Assembly (NCBI GenBank): GCA_964036295.1 | Contig: OZ038466.1 | Coordinates: 11,628,001 to 11,692,000 of the forward strand | Direction of reading: 5' to 3' | From: Plumapathes pennacea | Taxonomy: Eukaryota > Cnidaria > Anthozoa > Antipatharia > Myriopathidae | Length of the DNA stretch: 64,000 bases | Part shown: positions 8,609 through 21,136 of the stretch, piece by piece | How positions within the stretch are numbered: the stretch's first letter is position 1 | Layout of the letters: every line of letters starts with the position of its first letter | Notes under the pieces: generated by a model | Databases searched by the model: none | Seen by the model: only the letters and a program-made list of their open reading frames with translations | What the model was told of the DNA's origin: nothing | Made by a program: the position numbers and the translations under genes

Positions 8609-11421
8609 TCAAGGTCTTCTTCGATCTTTTTCACTGTGTCTGGAGTCTCTGTCCTGTCTGCTGTGACGCGACTGCTCTCGCTCTCGCTCTCGGCGTTCGT
8701 CTCTTCGACCTATACTGTCTCTCGGAAGATCTGAATGATGGCCGCGCTCGTGACGGTCATTCCGTGATGCCTCACTGTCACGCTTATCGACACGCAAGTC
8801 ACGCCTTTGTTGGTCCTCACGAGGGTAACGCTCCCGCTTTCCACTGCCGGAATCACGACTTCTATCGAGACTGACATCACGGTCACGGTCACGCACACGA
8901 TAACGGTCTTGGTTATCTTTCCACCCCTTTCCAAGAGAATCTTTGTGTTTTTCCTCTCTACGTGACTTCCATTCGTCGTCTTGTGATCGCAAATCCGACT
9001 CCCTTGCACGTTGACCCACAACGTTTACCACCTTCCTTTTCTTAACTTGATCGAGACCAGCATCGCTATCATCGCTGGATGCTGCCACTGTTTTGGAATT
9101 AAGTTCCTTGTTCTTCTTGCTCTTTTTGTTCTTCTTCGCTTTTTTCTCCTTTTTCCTTTTCTTCGCGGGCTCTGTGGATTCTTCGTCTTCGGATGGGGGA
9201 GGGGAGGGTGGGGGTGTCTTGGGCGCGCACCCGTCCTCGATGATTTCCTTCCTGTTGCCGTCCTCGTCCTTCTCGTCCGACTTGGGCCGGCGATAATTTG
9301 AACAGTGGTCTACTCGGATTGTCCTCCCTCCGAGCTGCAAGGAAATGGGCAGCTGGAGTGTGTAACATTTACCTGAGGCGAATGCGATAGTTTTACGCCA
9401 CATGTAGGTCAAAATGCGCTGCCTCTCTAAACTGCCTAAATCAGATACATGTATCTGCGCTTTTGGGATGGGATTGGGATATTGTCCTGGAATCTACCAC
9501 ACCGTGGAAGGGGTGAATCCAGACAAAAAAAATTATAAAAATACCGAAACCGGTTTAGAAACCGAAACCGGAAAAAGAAAATACAAGAATGAAGTAATGA
9601 GTTTAATATTGATAGATCAATCAGTTCTCATCTCTTGTCAAATGCCAAATTTTCTAAACTTTATATACAATATACTTCTTGTAAAAGATTAAAATAGAAA
9701 CAGAAACTTGAACACTACTAGGAGTTGTCTTGTTTCATGAAAATCTCCTGCTGCAATAGTTCCTCATACCTTGATCCCATTAAAGTTGTCCACAGCCAAA
9801 ATGGTGCTCCTCTGGTCTTCATAGCAAAGGAAACAGAAGCCCTTTGTTTCACCTGTCTTGGAATCCCTCGCAAGGTTGATGTTTACAATCTCCCCATACC
9901 TGGGAGCAATTAATAACTTTATTAGTGTCAAAAAGACCTTTAGCATCGCTACTAAATAGAACACTGCCTTCAGTAAGTTCAAGTGTCTTACTGTAAGTTC
10001 CTTTCAGTCCCAAAAGTGATCATCTTCAATTTTCTATTTCAGTCTCTCACCAAAGATATATCATACAGTTGGGAGAACTTAGCTTTTTAAATAGCTTACT
10101 CAGATGAAAGCTGATTAAACTACCAACTATCACTGCATCACTCATTCATTGTTGGGAGAATCTGCATTTTAATTTTGGGAGTGAAAGGTTCAGTCAGAGT
10201 CAAATCCTTTCATTGAACAGGTACTGATCAACTTCAACATTCTCTTTTCATTATTTCACCAGAGAGTTATTCTATATATGGTAAGGAGTGTTCAATGTGT
10301 TACTCACTGTGAAAAGACACACAAGATATCTCCTTCTGTCAGACCATAGGGAAGGCCCCCTGTGAAAGATAAACAAAAATCATTTAAAAGCAGATCTCCA
10401 GAATCATTTAAAAGCAAAACTTAAGGCCATCAACCTTTTGGATGCCTAAAGGGGTGTGAGGGACTTTATCACTAAACTTAAACTTACATGACTGTATATT
10501 TCTTATTTAACATGCCTTCTATGTAAATCAACTATGGTTGTTAGAACTTTTGTGTATAAACAATAAACATTCAACATTCAAAAGCAATGGAGTAAAAGCC
10601 ACATTTTTACAAGCATAAGCTATGCATGCATATTGCTTGGGCCTTTCTGATCAACTTTGATGTTTTGTTCTGAAGAAGAATAAAGCTTTATTGATGTCTA
10701 CCAGTTTTCTTCACAAAATAGTTGATAAATATAACTATTCATGTTTACTCTTCTATTTCATAATAATAGCAAACATGCTGTAGTTGCCTATACACAAGCA
10801 GAGTGGGAAATATCTAAAAGTGTCCAAAACACCATACAAAGGATATCTCCTAGTTTTTAGCTGTTGTGAAAAGTTTCTCTGTCATTAACAGATGATGCTA
10901 TTATCTCAATGGAGAGCTAGTACTGTACTTGGGAGAACCAGTTTTTGACTGTGAATGTATGATGAATCGACTAAAGGTCAATGTGTGAAAACTGGATGCT
11001 GTTAAGAGGTTTGAGTGACTCACCTATGAAGATATAAGCACTGTCTTTATACTGTTTGTGCCAAGAAACTGAATCCTCAACTCCCATTTCTAGCATCCGT
11101 TCATTGAGCTTTAGAGTATTCTTAACATTCCTATGAAATGAAAAATGGAATATCTTGTACACAACTACCCCTGGGACAAAATTTAATGCAAACAGCTGTC
11201 TGTGTGTAAGTCGTGATAATGTGAGCATTGTATAGTATCTGTAGGTACGGAGTCAGGCTTCTATCGCGTGTGCATCAATTTGGTGGACAATACGTGTCTT
11301 GCAGTCAGTATTAAACATGAACATGTTGTTAGAAATGGTAGTTATTATTAACAGCTCAGCGGCCCCTGAATATAGAAGCGAACAAACGGAAAAAGAACTG
11401 TACTCACGTTAGGGGGTTCAT
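8609..11421 (-). CDS. RBMX2: RNA-binding motif protein X-linked 2 (spliceosomal RRM protein, yeast Ist3/Snu17 type)
   Basis: Five exons on the minus strand: 11421-11408, 11130-11024, 10359-10308, 9899-9770 and 9334-8609. All have GT-AG borders and consistent phases, giving 342 residues. The start [19 protein letters not shown] and the junctions match the RBMX2 family. One RRM spans about residues 35-113, with RNP2 YIFIGG (37-42) and RNP1 KGFCFLCY (77-84), followed by [14 protein letters not shown]. The tail is charged, with a proline patch ([13 protein letters not shown]), a Lys-rich block and then Arg/Asp/Ser-rich sequence, as in the human protein (about 320 residues). In yeast the orthologue belongs to the RES complex, which helps activate the spliceosome and retain unspliced RNA; a similar nuclear role is expected. 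WDR53 starts 256 bp away in the opposite direction. Confidence 0.95.
10006..10192 (-). repeat. Dispersed ~200-bp repeat (CACTCCCAAG family), copy in RBMX2 intron 3
   Basis: It contains the family words TATATCATACAG, GATGAAAGCTGATTAAAC and GGGAGTGAAAGG, in the orientation opposite to the copy at 57180-57391. Confidence 0.65.
10955..11015. repeat. Fragment of the Penelope-like/hairpin repeat family
   Basis: GAATCGACTAAAGGTCAATGT followed by GTGAAAACTGGATGC matches the family seen at 27050-27160, 29280-29470 and 41955-42075. It abuts the 3' end of RBMX2 exon 2 within the following intron. Confidence 0.5.
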
Positions 11422-11677
11422 CTTGGATTCTTTCGTAAATTCCGACGCACAAAATCAAAGAAAACCTCGAAATTCAGTCATAAATCTCCCTCGAATCGAT
11501 CACTTCTGCGATCCTGCGATGTCAAAACAACTAAACCGCTGACAGCATGTTCCAAGTGCACAAATCTAAATATGGCGAAGATAACCAAATGTAGCTATCT
11601 TCTCCAGTCCCTTTTGGGGCAAGGAATACAGAAGTTAACGCCTGACAGTTTTTACGTTTCAGACATACACATTCAAT
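11422..11677. promoter_or_regulatory. Candidate bidirectional promoter, RBMX2/WDR53
   Basis: Only 256 bp separate the two start codons, which point away from each other. No TATA box is evident. An AAATATGGCG word (YY1-like) at 11569 also creates an upstream ATG at 11572. It opens a 52-codon frame that overlaps the WDR53 start out of frame and stops at 11730. Shared promoter use is inferred from layout. Confidence 0.55.
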
Positions 11678-12978
11678 ATGGAGAAAAGTACTTGGAACAA
11701 CGGCCATACACAGTCAGTTATTTCCCTTGACGTCAACAAAGATGGAATTCTAGCTTCTGGTGGTGAAGATGGCCTCCGTATTTGGACAGTGGACGGTGCA
11801 CCGCAGACATTTCTGAGCCAGACCTGCGAAGTGACGAGCGTCTGTTTTTGTTGCCAATTTCCCGAACGGCTTTACGCGTCAATCGGACAACGGCTCTTGA
11901 TGTATGATCTGAGAAATTTGGAATCACCCGTGTGTGAGTTTGAATCAAGTGCGGATGAGATAAACCAAGTTGCAGTTCACTACAAGGGACACTTTGTCGG
12001 AGTTTGTGATGACAGTGGTCACGTGAAGATATTTGACGTTCAGTCAAAGAAGCTGTTTAAAACGCTACGTGGAAAGCACGAGAACATCTGTTCCGGTGTT
12101 CAGTTCAGGCCCTGTAGGCCGTGGGAGGTCGTGACGGGTGGTATGGACTATCGAGTGATCTACTGGGATTTCTCGTCTGGGAGATCCTTGCAGGAGGCCA
12201 ACGCACAAGAGTTGGGAGCTGGGGACGAAGTGGGGTCGTATTTTGTAAACCCTCCTTTTGTGCACTCCATCCACATGTCTGCTGATGGGAGGAAGTTTGC
12301 AGCTGGTCTTGGTGAGAATTCACTGCCTCCCCCTCACTATTTACTGTGCTCACCCCATCCTCCCCACCCCAAGAAAAAAAAAATTAAGGAGGCACCCCCC
12401 TCCCCAAATCTGTTAAGGTATGAGTGATGTAGTGAGTTGGTATTTTAATCAGCTTTCATCTTAGCAAGGTATCAAAAGCCAAGTTATCCTTACTGCATGG
12501 TGAGAATTTTTTAGAAGTTGATCACTCTTGGGAGTGCAAGGGTAAAATGGTATCTTAGAGGGGGTAAATTGTTCACTTTTATACACTGCACATTTCCTTA
12601 GTCATGCTTTTTTCTTTTTATACAGGAAATGGGGCAATCCAGCTGTTTCATTTTGAAGGAAAAAAGAAGTTTGTTACCGATGATCAACTGAAGAGCCATT
12701 CCCAAGGAGTTTCTCAAGTGCACTTCCCAAGGTTTGACCCAAACAAAACACTGGCATCGGGAGGGAATGACAGCAAGCTGGTTCTCTGGAACCTTTCCAG
12801 TGGACAAACTAATGGGCATCATAGTACAGCTGAAGCAGAAAAATCTCCTTGCTCTATGATTCATGAAGTTGATCATGGATCAAAAGTTAACTACATAACT
12901 TCCAGTTCACTCACAAAGAAGCTAGTATATGTGGCAGACCTAACCAATAATATTTCTGTCTATGAAATTCGGCATTAG
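11678..12978 (+). CDS. WDR53: WD repeat-containing protein 53
   Basis: Two exons, 11678-12311 and 12626-12978, joined in phase (CTTG|GTGAGA donor, TTTATACAG acceptor), giving 328 residues. The human protein is about 358. WD-type blades are visible: SGGEDGLRIWTVDG, ASIGQRLLMYDLRNL, CDDSGHVKIFDVQSK, VTGGMDYRVIYWDFSSG, GNGAIQLFHFEG and SGGNDSKLVLWNLSSG. The end, VADLTNNISVYEIRH, matches the WDR53 terminus. The signature NICSGVQFRPCRPWEVVTGG also fits WDR53. The protein should form a seven-bladed propeller. WDR53 proteins are reported as substrate receptors for CUL4-DDB1 ubiquitin ligases. Reading on past 12311 would add a Pro/Lys-rich tail from intron sequence and is rejected as coding. Confidence 0.93.
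12425..12545 (+). repeat. Dispersed ~200-bp repeat, partial copy in WDR53 intron
   Basis: Family words AATCAGCTTTCATCTTAGCA and GTTGATCACTCTTGGGAGTG are present. The first third of the unit is missing. Confidence 0.6.
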
Positions 12979-13344
12979 TAGGGATCAATTTTCATTCAGC
13001 TGCTTAATATTCAGGGTACTGAATATTCTCAGTTGCAAAACTGTTCAACTTGTCTGATCTGGTTCAAATTTGAATGGAACAACCTGGTGTAGTAGGACAA
13101 AAATGTCCCAACCCCACTCAACTCTATTCCTAACACCAATCCCTAAATGATGAGTAGTGAAGATGTCAAGAGTACTTTTCTTGCTAGGAAAATACAGTGT
13201 AGTTGTGTAAAACAGCAACAACAACAGTTTTGTCCTGTACCACCTATAGGATCTGTGAATAACTTTATTGGCACATTGGCAAATGACAAAGAAAAAGGCT
13301 TTGTAGCTCTGTTGGTAAGAAGTCATCACACCTGTTATTACAGG

Positions 13345-13545
13345 TCACTCCCAAGCTCAGAGTACAGAGTCTCCCAATGTTTCAAGAGGAATTGTATGAG
13401 TGACTAATAGCAAGAATATTGATACTTTAATCAGCTTTCATCTGAGCAAGAGAAAATTCTCCTTGCTGTATGATATACCTGTGATTTCTGATGAGAAAAC
13501 TGAAGAAAATATTGAAGTTGATCACTTTTGGGAGTGAAAGGTTCT
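13345..13545 (+). repeat. Dispersed ~200-bp repeat (CACTCCCAAG family)
   Basis: It starts TCACTCCCAAGCTCAGAG and ends CACTTTTGGGAGTGAAAGG, so its ends are inverted repeats. The middle has AATCAGCTTTCATCTGAGCA. Confidence 0.7.
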
Positions 13546-14329
13546 TAAAAATCCACTTGAAGCCTCTGATTTATTGTGGGCTTCCATAAATGGTGTAAAA
13601 GTTGACATTCAAGTTATTTTCCCATGATAATAGTTGAGGGAAATTTTAATCCATCATAATCTGCACTTTGATACCTCAGTCAAGTTATTGCATAGTGTAA
13701 AAAAGAGAACAGGCAAAAAACAAAATCAGTAGTAAAATTTTATTTTTGAGACAATAATGAAGTTTGTGACACTTGAAGAAAATACCAAGCATTTCATACT
13801 AGCTACAATACATAATTACAAATGAACCACTTTACCTAACGATGACCAAGCTAAAAGCATCATCTCAATCTCAAGCCACAGTTTTTGACTGTGCTATTTT
13901 TGCAACCCTGTCAAAGGACCCTGGCCTCCCTCTTTGTGAAACTGCACTGCAGGGCAAGGGCATCTTTATACTAATGCTAAGAACCCAATAACAGTGCAGG
14001 TTCTTAAAGTTGCATGTACACCCAAGTTTGACAGGCCACAACTTTTAATGTAAAAATTATTTGGCAAGCACTTGCATGAATTTTGTAAATGGCTTTAAAG
14101 CTCAAGTCAGCCATTCCAATTTGAATGTGAATGCATCGACATTGAGGATGAAGACATGAAAGAAAGTTGTGGTCTGTCAAGCTTACATGTAGTCATGTAA
14201 CTTTGAGAAACTGATGTTTTTTGAAAATCAACTCAGTTCTGAGATCTATAAAGATACATCACTTGCTATCATCTAATAATATTAATCATTGGATTAATAA
14301 TATTATAGATATTAATAGCTTTTCAACTC

Positions 14330-14514
14330 CTGAGAATGATCAAAGTACAAAGTACTAGGACTGTTCTCATTTCATTTTCTCCCCAGAGATCTCATGCAGT
14401 GTGGAGGAACTTGACATATTTAAAATAGTTCCTGATTGAACAATGTTCTCGCTGAATCACTCATACATTTCCTCAGTTTAAAGAATTTCTGTTATGAGCT
14501 CAGGAGTGAAAAGA
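14330..14514 (-). repeat. Dispersed ~200-bp repeat, diverged copy
   Basis: Family words CTCATTTCATTTTCTCC, AGATCTCATGCAG and AGGAGTGAAAAG appear in reverse orientation. Confidence 0.55.
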
Positions 14515-15350
14515 CACACCTATCCTGTTATAACTACACAGTTCATTAGGTATCTTGGGTATCTATTAGGTATATCTTGATTATATCAAGTTTGACTACA
14601 AGAACTTCATGTCAGCCATCATGACAAACATAAAACACCAAATTTTTGATAAATGACCAAGGTTCAGCAGTCCATCCAATTCATAAATAGAACAATCCAC
14701 ACATGTATTCTATCTTGCGTAAACATAATCTGGCCTTCAAATATGAACAGAACTTACAGCATTAACACAGTATACTGTTCAGGTGGAAAGATCTAAACCT
14801 TGCAAAATCTATTGACCCATTGAAGTCCATGTATCCCCAAGAAAGCACAAGTAAATTTGGAAGAAAAAATAATGCCCAAAAAATCTGGTTGAAAGGCTAA
14901 TCAGCAAGCAAATAATTTAATAATTGTAACATAACTGATAATAATTAATTAAAATGATAATAATTATTATTACCCTTGATCATTGTTTGGTGTTAAAAGA
15001 TTAAATGTATGTATGAAGGGTTTTCACTCTTACTCTGCCCTAAATCTTTATTCCCCTTGCCTTTAAAATGACAATACACAAGTCACACTTTTTTCACCCC
15101 AAAATGGGGTCTGCTACCAGCTCCCCTGTACCAAAATGCATTGGCCCAAATTACATGGATACACTCAGCTTTTTTTTTCTTTCTTTGGGCTTCAAACAGA
15201 AAAATAGAAACAGAAAAATCAAGCTTGCAACAACATGTCAAAAGATGGTTGAACCAACTTTAAAAATGTAACCTATTGCCTGTGTAAACAAAGCTTGGGA
15301 AGCCTTTTTAAGAGCTTAGATACACACTGTTTGATATCAGTGTTTACATG

Positions 15351-15356
15351 TTTATT
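15351..15356 (-). terminator. Likely polyadenylation signal of the DP gene
   Basis: TTTATT on the plus strand reads AATAAA on the minus strand, about 670 nt beyond the DP stop codon. It would give a 3' UTR of about that length. Confidence 0.45.
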
Positions 15357-16026
15357 CAATATAAATGCTATAATACACATCAGAACACTACTACTTGCAA
15401 CTATGGAATACTATTAATAGTAGCTTCTGTAAGAACTGATGTTGGTCTGTCTAACCAGTAAAAGAACGAATTGTATTGAAGTTACATGCAGAGAAGAATG
15501 ATGATGTTCATGTTCTGATGAACAACTGATGTCAACTAAGCTACCTTCACCACACCTTGATACAAGTAAATTTTTAGGGACAGGAGCATTGAGCTGTCTG
15601 GCAGCTAGAGTGTCCCTTGCTCAGTCTTCAAAGCTTACCAACATCCAGTTCTCACCCTACCACAAAATGACATTTTTACTGACAACCTCAATAAACCTTA
15701 GCCTTAATCAACTTGAGATACATGTAGTGGGAGATGGGGAGGTCGATGAATGGCAGGTGCCCCACAAATAGCTGAGAATCATGAAATAGCTACGTGCCAA
15801 ATGCAAAATGTGACCTGCACTCTACAGCAACATTTGGGTTGTTGCCTCATCACAGTTTTGGCAGACTATCTGCAGTGGATGTCAGCATGTACAGTCACCT
15901 TCAAATCAGCTTGAGGTATATACAGAAACATGTTACAATGTTGATAGCCCCCCTAGCACACTGCAACACACATGCACAGATTTACCAAGCCCCTCGACAT
16001 CCACATAAAGAGAGTCGTACTCATGG

Positions 16027-19000
16027 TCACTGGTTCGAGTGGTCATCTGTGTCCATGAATGCATCATGCTCTGAGTCGGAGGAAGGATCAGGGGATGAAG
16101 GGAAGGAACATGGTGACATTGTTCGCTGGGACAAGGGCCCACTGTCACTGGCCATAGATGAAGTTCTGGACGACCGAGCCGTTCCCCTAGAGTTGTTCAC
16201 CACGGGGACAGGTGAAGGGCCTAGTCTCTGTGTTGCTGTGTTAGGTTGCAGAAGTGGGGACATTCTAGCATTTGCTGACACGAGGGATGATGCTGAGGTG
16301 CTGGCAGCTCGAGCTTTTCTGTGTTGAGGAAGCAAGATTTTGAGTCAATACATAAAGAAATACATGGAAGGCAAACTTTGAAAATATCCCTGCCACAGCA
16401 GTCTGAAGTCCATGTAAATATATTATGGTGGCCAATTTGAGAGTTTCAAAGCTGTTTTCCAGTACCATATTCGCTCATGAGTTTTTGGCTTGTCAAGCTT
16501 GGATGTACATTATTATAACAGCCAAGTGCCCTTGATCTTCGAAAGATTGTCACTCAGCTTCTCTTGGCTATGAGAGCAAACTTGAACTTGTTATCAGGAA
16601 AAAATACCCAAAAAATAACAACAGAATAACACTTACTGTGATGAAACAGGAGATATGCTGTTGGGCCCAAGACCAACAGGTCCTTCTGATGCCATATCTG
16701 TAGATAAGAAAAATACTAACTCAAATGTCATAAATTCACATGCAACAGGATGAATGAGGGACTATACAAAACAAGTCATTTCCAGATTTTATATAACTAT
16801 AACTTTCACACTAACTTTATGCCCTAATAATACAAATTCTCCCAAAATTCAAGCTGCACCTTCCTGCCTTGTTTTCCTGCTCTTTTTGCCTCAGACATTT
16901 GGAAAGCCAGAGGCAATAAATCTATGGCCAGGACACAGGTGTACAGTTCAAGTGTGGCTCATGACATACCTGCTATGTATGGTTCTAGGGCCTTGGGTAC
17001 CATTTTTCTTGCGACTTTCAAGTTTTCTTCTGAGCAGGCTCCTCTTTCCAAACCAAAGGCCATGCCCATTCTTTTTAAGACTTCAATATCATCATGGATC
17101 TCAAAAGTGTTGTCAAAGTTGAACAAATACTCAAACCTGGAGAGAGTATTACAAATATATAGGAATTAGAAAATATTTAGACTGTAAGTAAACATGGGGC
17201 AAAAAGGTCATAAAATAATCAATCAGCATAACAATAAGACAAGTGCAGTTCAGTCTACAATACACGGCAGGAAACTATTAATGAAAATCTTATCTTAGTT
17301 CCAACCTCACTGTCCCCAACATTGAGTGATTTGATGGTTCAATAAAAAGAATTCTCAAACTAATTTGATTTCAATTCCCTTTTCTTACCCTTTGCTTTCT
17401 AGTAATTCTCCTAATCATTCAAGGAACAACTGCACTTGTAATGATGTAAAAATAGTTATATTGTTTAGTCAATGTTTACTTGAGCTGCTATCAAATAAAT
17501 GGCTAATTGAGATCAGAAACCAAGCTGAAGATGATCAGTCCCTATAGAGTATTACTACTGAAGTAAAACTGGATGCATGAGTATAAAACACCTTCAAATT
17601 TTAGTATAAAGCAGATCTACATGTATTTTGGGGGAAATCACAATGCATTCTCAACAGGTTGGACTACTCACTTGTCATTTGATATGCTGCAGTCAATCAC
17701 TGTCTTTTTGCTCGTGTTCACGATGATGAATGGCAGGTGAATGGCTGTATTGGAGGCAGGGGGTCCCTGCTCTTTTTCCTTTGCCTTGTTTCGTTGGACT
17801 AGATTTTTGAAAGCAATTTGCTACAGACAGAAAACAGTTCAAGATTTTAGTAATTAGTGATATTTCAGCTGGTGGTGGTCCCCCTGTAAGAAAAAAACAG
17901 AAGGTTGCACACTACCAAAATGACTGTTGATTGTACGAAGTCGAAAAATCACCCTAATTCTGCTCCACCAACTTATACACTCCACGAGACTGATCATCAA
18001 AGGTTGAACTGTCTATCCCCTTCACTTAAACAGCAAAATCTTGTTTCCTTTCCTTCAAAAAGCATACTTCTGCTGGAAAAGACCAGCAATTCACTTTCTC
18101 TTCAAGCATTATGAAACCATCGAATGCACACAGAGTTTCGACACCAGCCCTAATTTTAATATCTCTCTTCTATTGGACAGTTTAAATGCTGGGCTATTTT
18201 GCAGCTCGCCATGGCAAGATGTGGGGATGTATTATCCTTACCTGCAGAATAAGTTCCTGTAACTGTGCTGTCTTCTGTCTGATTCTTTCAAGTTTATCCT
18301 TCTTCTCTTCCTACACGAAAAAGAAAATATTCTTTATTAGTCCAGCAATGTTCTCTAACAAATCCTCTAAAAGCGGCTAAAATGTGGACCAGACCCTGTG
18401 AATAATCAATACATTGCTAAAATATCAATGCAGTGTTGCAATTAGACTGGTATAAGTGTTTAGACATTAGGCTATAAAATTACACAGGAACATGATATAT
18501 ATTTCTTACATATAATACTAAGGTATTGCTAACACTCAACAGATAGAGCCACCCAACATGAACACCAGTGTTCTAAATCAAAAGATAGGTTTAGTTCAGT
18601 TACCACCTGCACTGGAGATGGCTACCCTCCAGACTGGCTACCTCTGAAGCGCCTATGGTACCCTTCATTATACAGTATATTGGCAACAAGTTTAAATCTT
18701 GATAAATCCCCTTGGGTTGCTTTTTGAAAAATCCAGTTCTTGTAAAATTTCAGAAAAACCAAATTGGTACTCACCTCTAGCTGCTGGCATTCCTGTGCAG
18801 AGTTTGTTGGTAAACCAATCCACTTGATTTCTTTCTTCTCTTTGGATATAATGTTCATGGCCATCAAGACATTCAGAGCATCATAAACTCGTCTTCTGAT
18901 GTTCTTCTGGTCATATGCCTGTAAAGAAAGATGAAAACGTTGCATTACACAAAAATGGTTACCAGCACCCTAAAGTTTCCAGCTATAGTCTACTACAATC

Positions 19001-19881
19001 ATGTAGACTTCACATAACATATAAAATCATTGCAATAAATAATACCCTTATGAGAAATAATTACTGAAAAATGTGCAAATTATGAAAGGACAACTGATGT
19101 GGCTGTTCCTCACCTGATCTGTTGGTGACATGTGCTTCTCTGGATCACTGAACTCCTGTACCAGCTCATCTGCAACCTTTATTGCCAAGTAATTAAATCT
19201 ATTTAGTTTACTTTTCTTGATCCTCTCCTAATTAACTTTGCTTTCCATTTTCTCCCTCCTTCCTGTTTTCTTCTCTCTCTTTCTTATTCTGCCTCCTCCC
19301 TTTTGCCTTTGCTTCCTTCCATTCCTTGTTTCTCCTCCCTTCTTTTATCACAGAGTGTGGGGACCAATCTACACCAGGTAAAACCACTTTCACTCACAAA
19401 TATTATGGTTAGAAAACCTGACCCAACTGCTTTCAAAGAGTTTACAGTAATAATGTTGTATTACTAAATAATTGTGGTTCTAAGTAATCTTACCTCATTG
19501 TAAGATGTGACACCTTTTTGCTGAACTTTTTCACAAACTTTCATTGAAAAATGTCTCAGCCCTTTGCCACTCTTATCTCCAGTTGGTCTCCCGCCACTTG
19601 GTAACCTCTTGCCTCTCTTTCGTCTACAAAACAGTATAGTTACGTAGATATAAATGTGACAGTGATAGAGCAATAGACAATAGACCCTTAGCCAGTGAAA
19701 GAAAACACCATACTGGAGCACAATAACACCTACAGTTCTGGTTGAAAGTCTCCCTGATAATATTCATATTTTGTGAGTATGACCAACTGAACACTGACTA
19801 ACTTGGTTAAGGACCTCCCTGAAAATCACCTGGATAGTGGAGCTTCCTATCAAAATATTGTTGTTGTTGTTGTTGTTGTTG

Positions 19882-19930
<49 letters not shown>

Positions 19931-21102
19931 AATGCTCTCCCCGTCACACTCCCCCCACACAATGCTGGATCAAAGGCATGAGGAAGCACAAATTCAATTC
20001 ATCAGAAATAATAATATATGCTTCAGTATGGAGAAATGGCAGGTAATCTTCCTTTGTTTAAAAGTTGGTTAGCTTGACAACCGTTCTAACAGTACTCCAT
20101 GCAGCAGGTTGGGAGAGTTCAGACAAAATGAGAACACACTGGGGTGGCTGGCAACACTGGCTCTCGCTTGCAACTGGTTTCTTGTGTGCGCGAAAACATC
20201 TGTTGTGGACCCAAATTTGTCCTTGTTTTGTCCTGCTCTAAGGTCCTAAATCTTGTGGTTTAGGTCCTTGTTAGGTTACCAACCTGTCAGCACTGTCCAG
20301 CAAATCATTTTCTGCCAGCTCACCCCTCCTTTTCCTTCCACTGTTTGGTGTGCCAACTCTGCAGAAAAAGCTCAGGTTTATTGGACTCTGAATACAGCAG
20401 GCACGCTGTCATCATACACAGACAAATTTAGCATACCTACATTCTGAAGTCTGTAACTTTTAAAAAAGACCAATATTTAAGCAACATAACCTGTGTTTCC
20501 ATGTCTTTGTACTCTTTTATATACATGCGAAAGTTGCAGAACTCTCGAAGAAATTTAAAATCACTTGCCGCTCTTTTTTGAGTGTTCTCACAACGTCCCA
20601 AGTGTTTATATAAGAGTACAAAGACATGGCAGAAACATGTGTTACATTTTATAAAATAACTTCACAAAACCATGTCTTTGTACCTATTCATAAAATGTAT
20701 TTTTTAGCCAATTAGAACATGCATAGAAAGAAACACAACATTTCTACATTACTTCGAGCATCAACAATACCTTGGCCATGTGTTTGATGGTGATGCCACA
20801 ATAGGTGCTGCAATCATGTTTGGTGTACGGGGGCTGGCACTAATGGCAGTGATCTGCCGTGCTGGAGGAGATCCTAAAACCTGTAATGGAAAAGGATGTA
20901 GATATGCCTTTGATAATTATATGCATGTGCGTGTATATATATATGTGTATGCTTCTGGCTAAGTGTATTTATAGTAATAATGTACTGTATAATATATGCT
21001 TGTGTATTAGACCAATAATTTATGAATGTGAATCCCTACCAGTCTACTCCTGTATGTTCCCATAGCACCTTGCATTTTTCATGTTTCCACTAATCTGCTT
21101 AC

Positions 21103-21136
<34 letters not shown>

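Larger units (their letters stand above)
12979..15340. other. Intergenic, WDR53 3' side; repeats only
   Basis: This tail-to-tail interval holds the WDR53 3' UTR and two copies of the dispersed ~200-bp family (about 13345-13545 plus and 14330-14514 minus). The AT-rich remainder has no recognisable exon or RNA gene. Confidence 0.5.

Noticed and set aside
9093-9301. Plus-strand Phe/Leu-rich frames resembling membrane segments
   Set aside because: They are antisense to the Lys/Glu-rich tail of RBMX2.
12312-12427. Extension of WDR53 past exon 1
   Set aside because: A GTGAGA donor at 12312 joins in phase to the next exon carrying the conserved WD sequence. The read-through is Pro/Lys low complexity.
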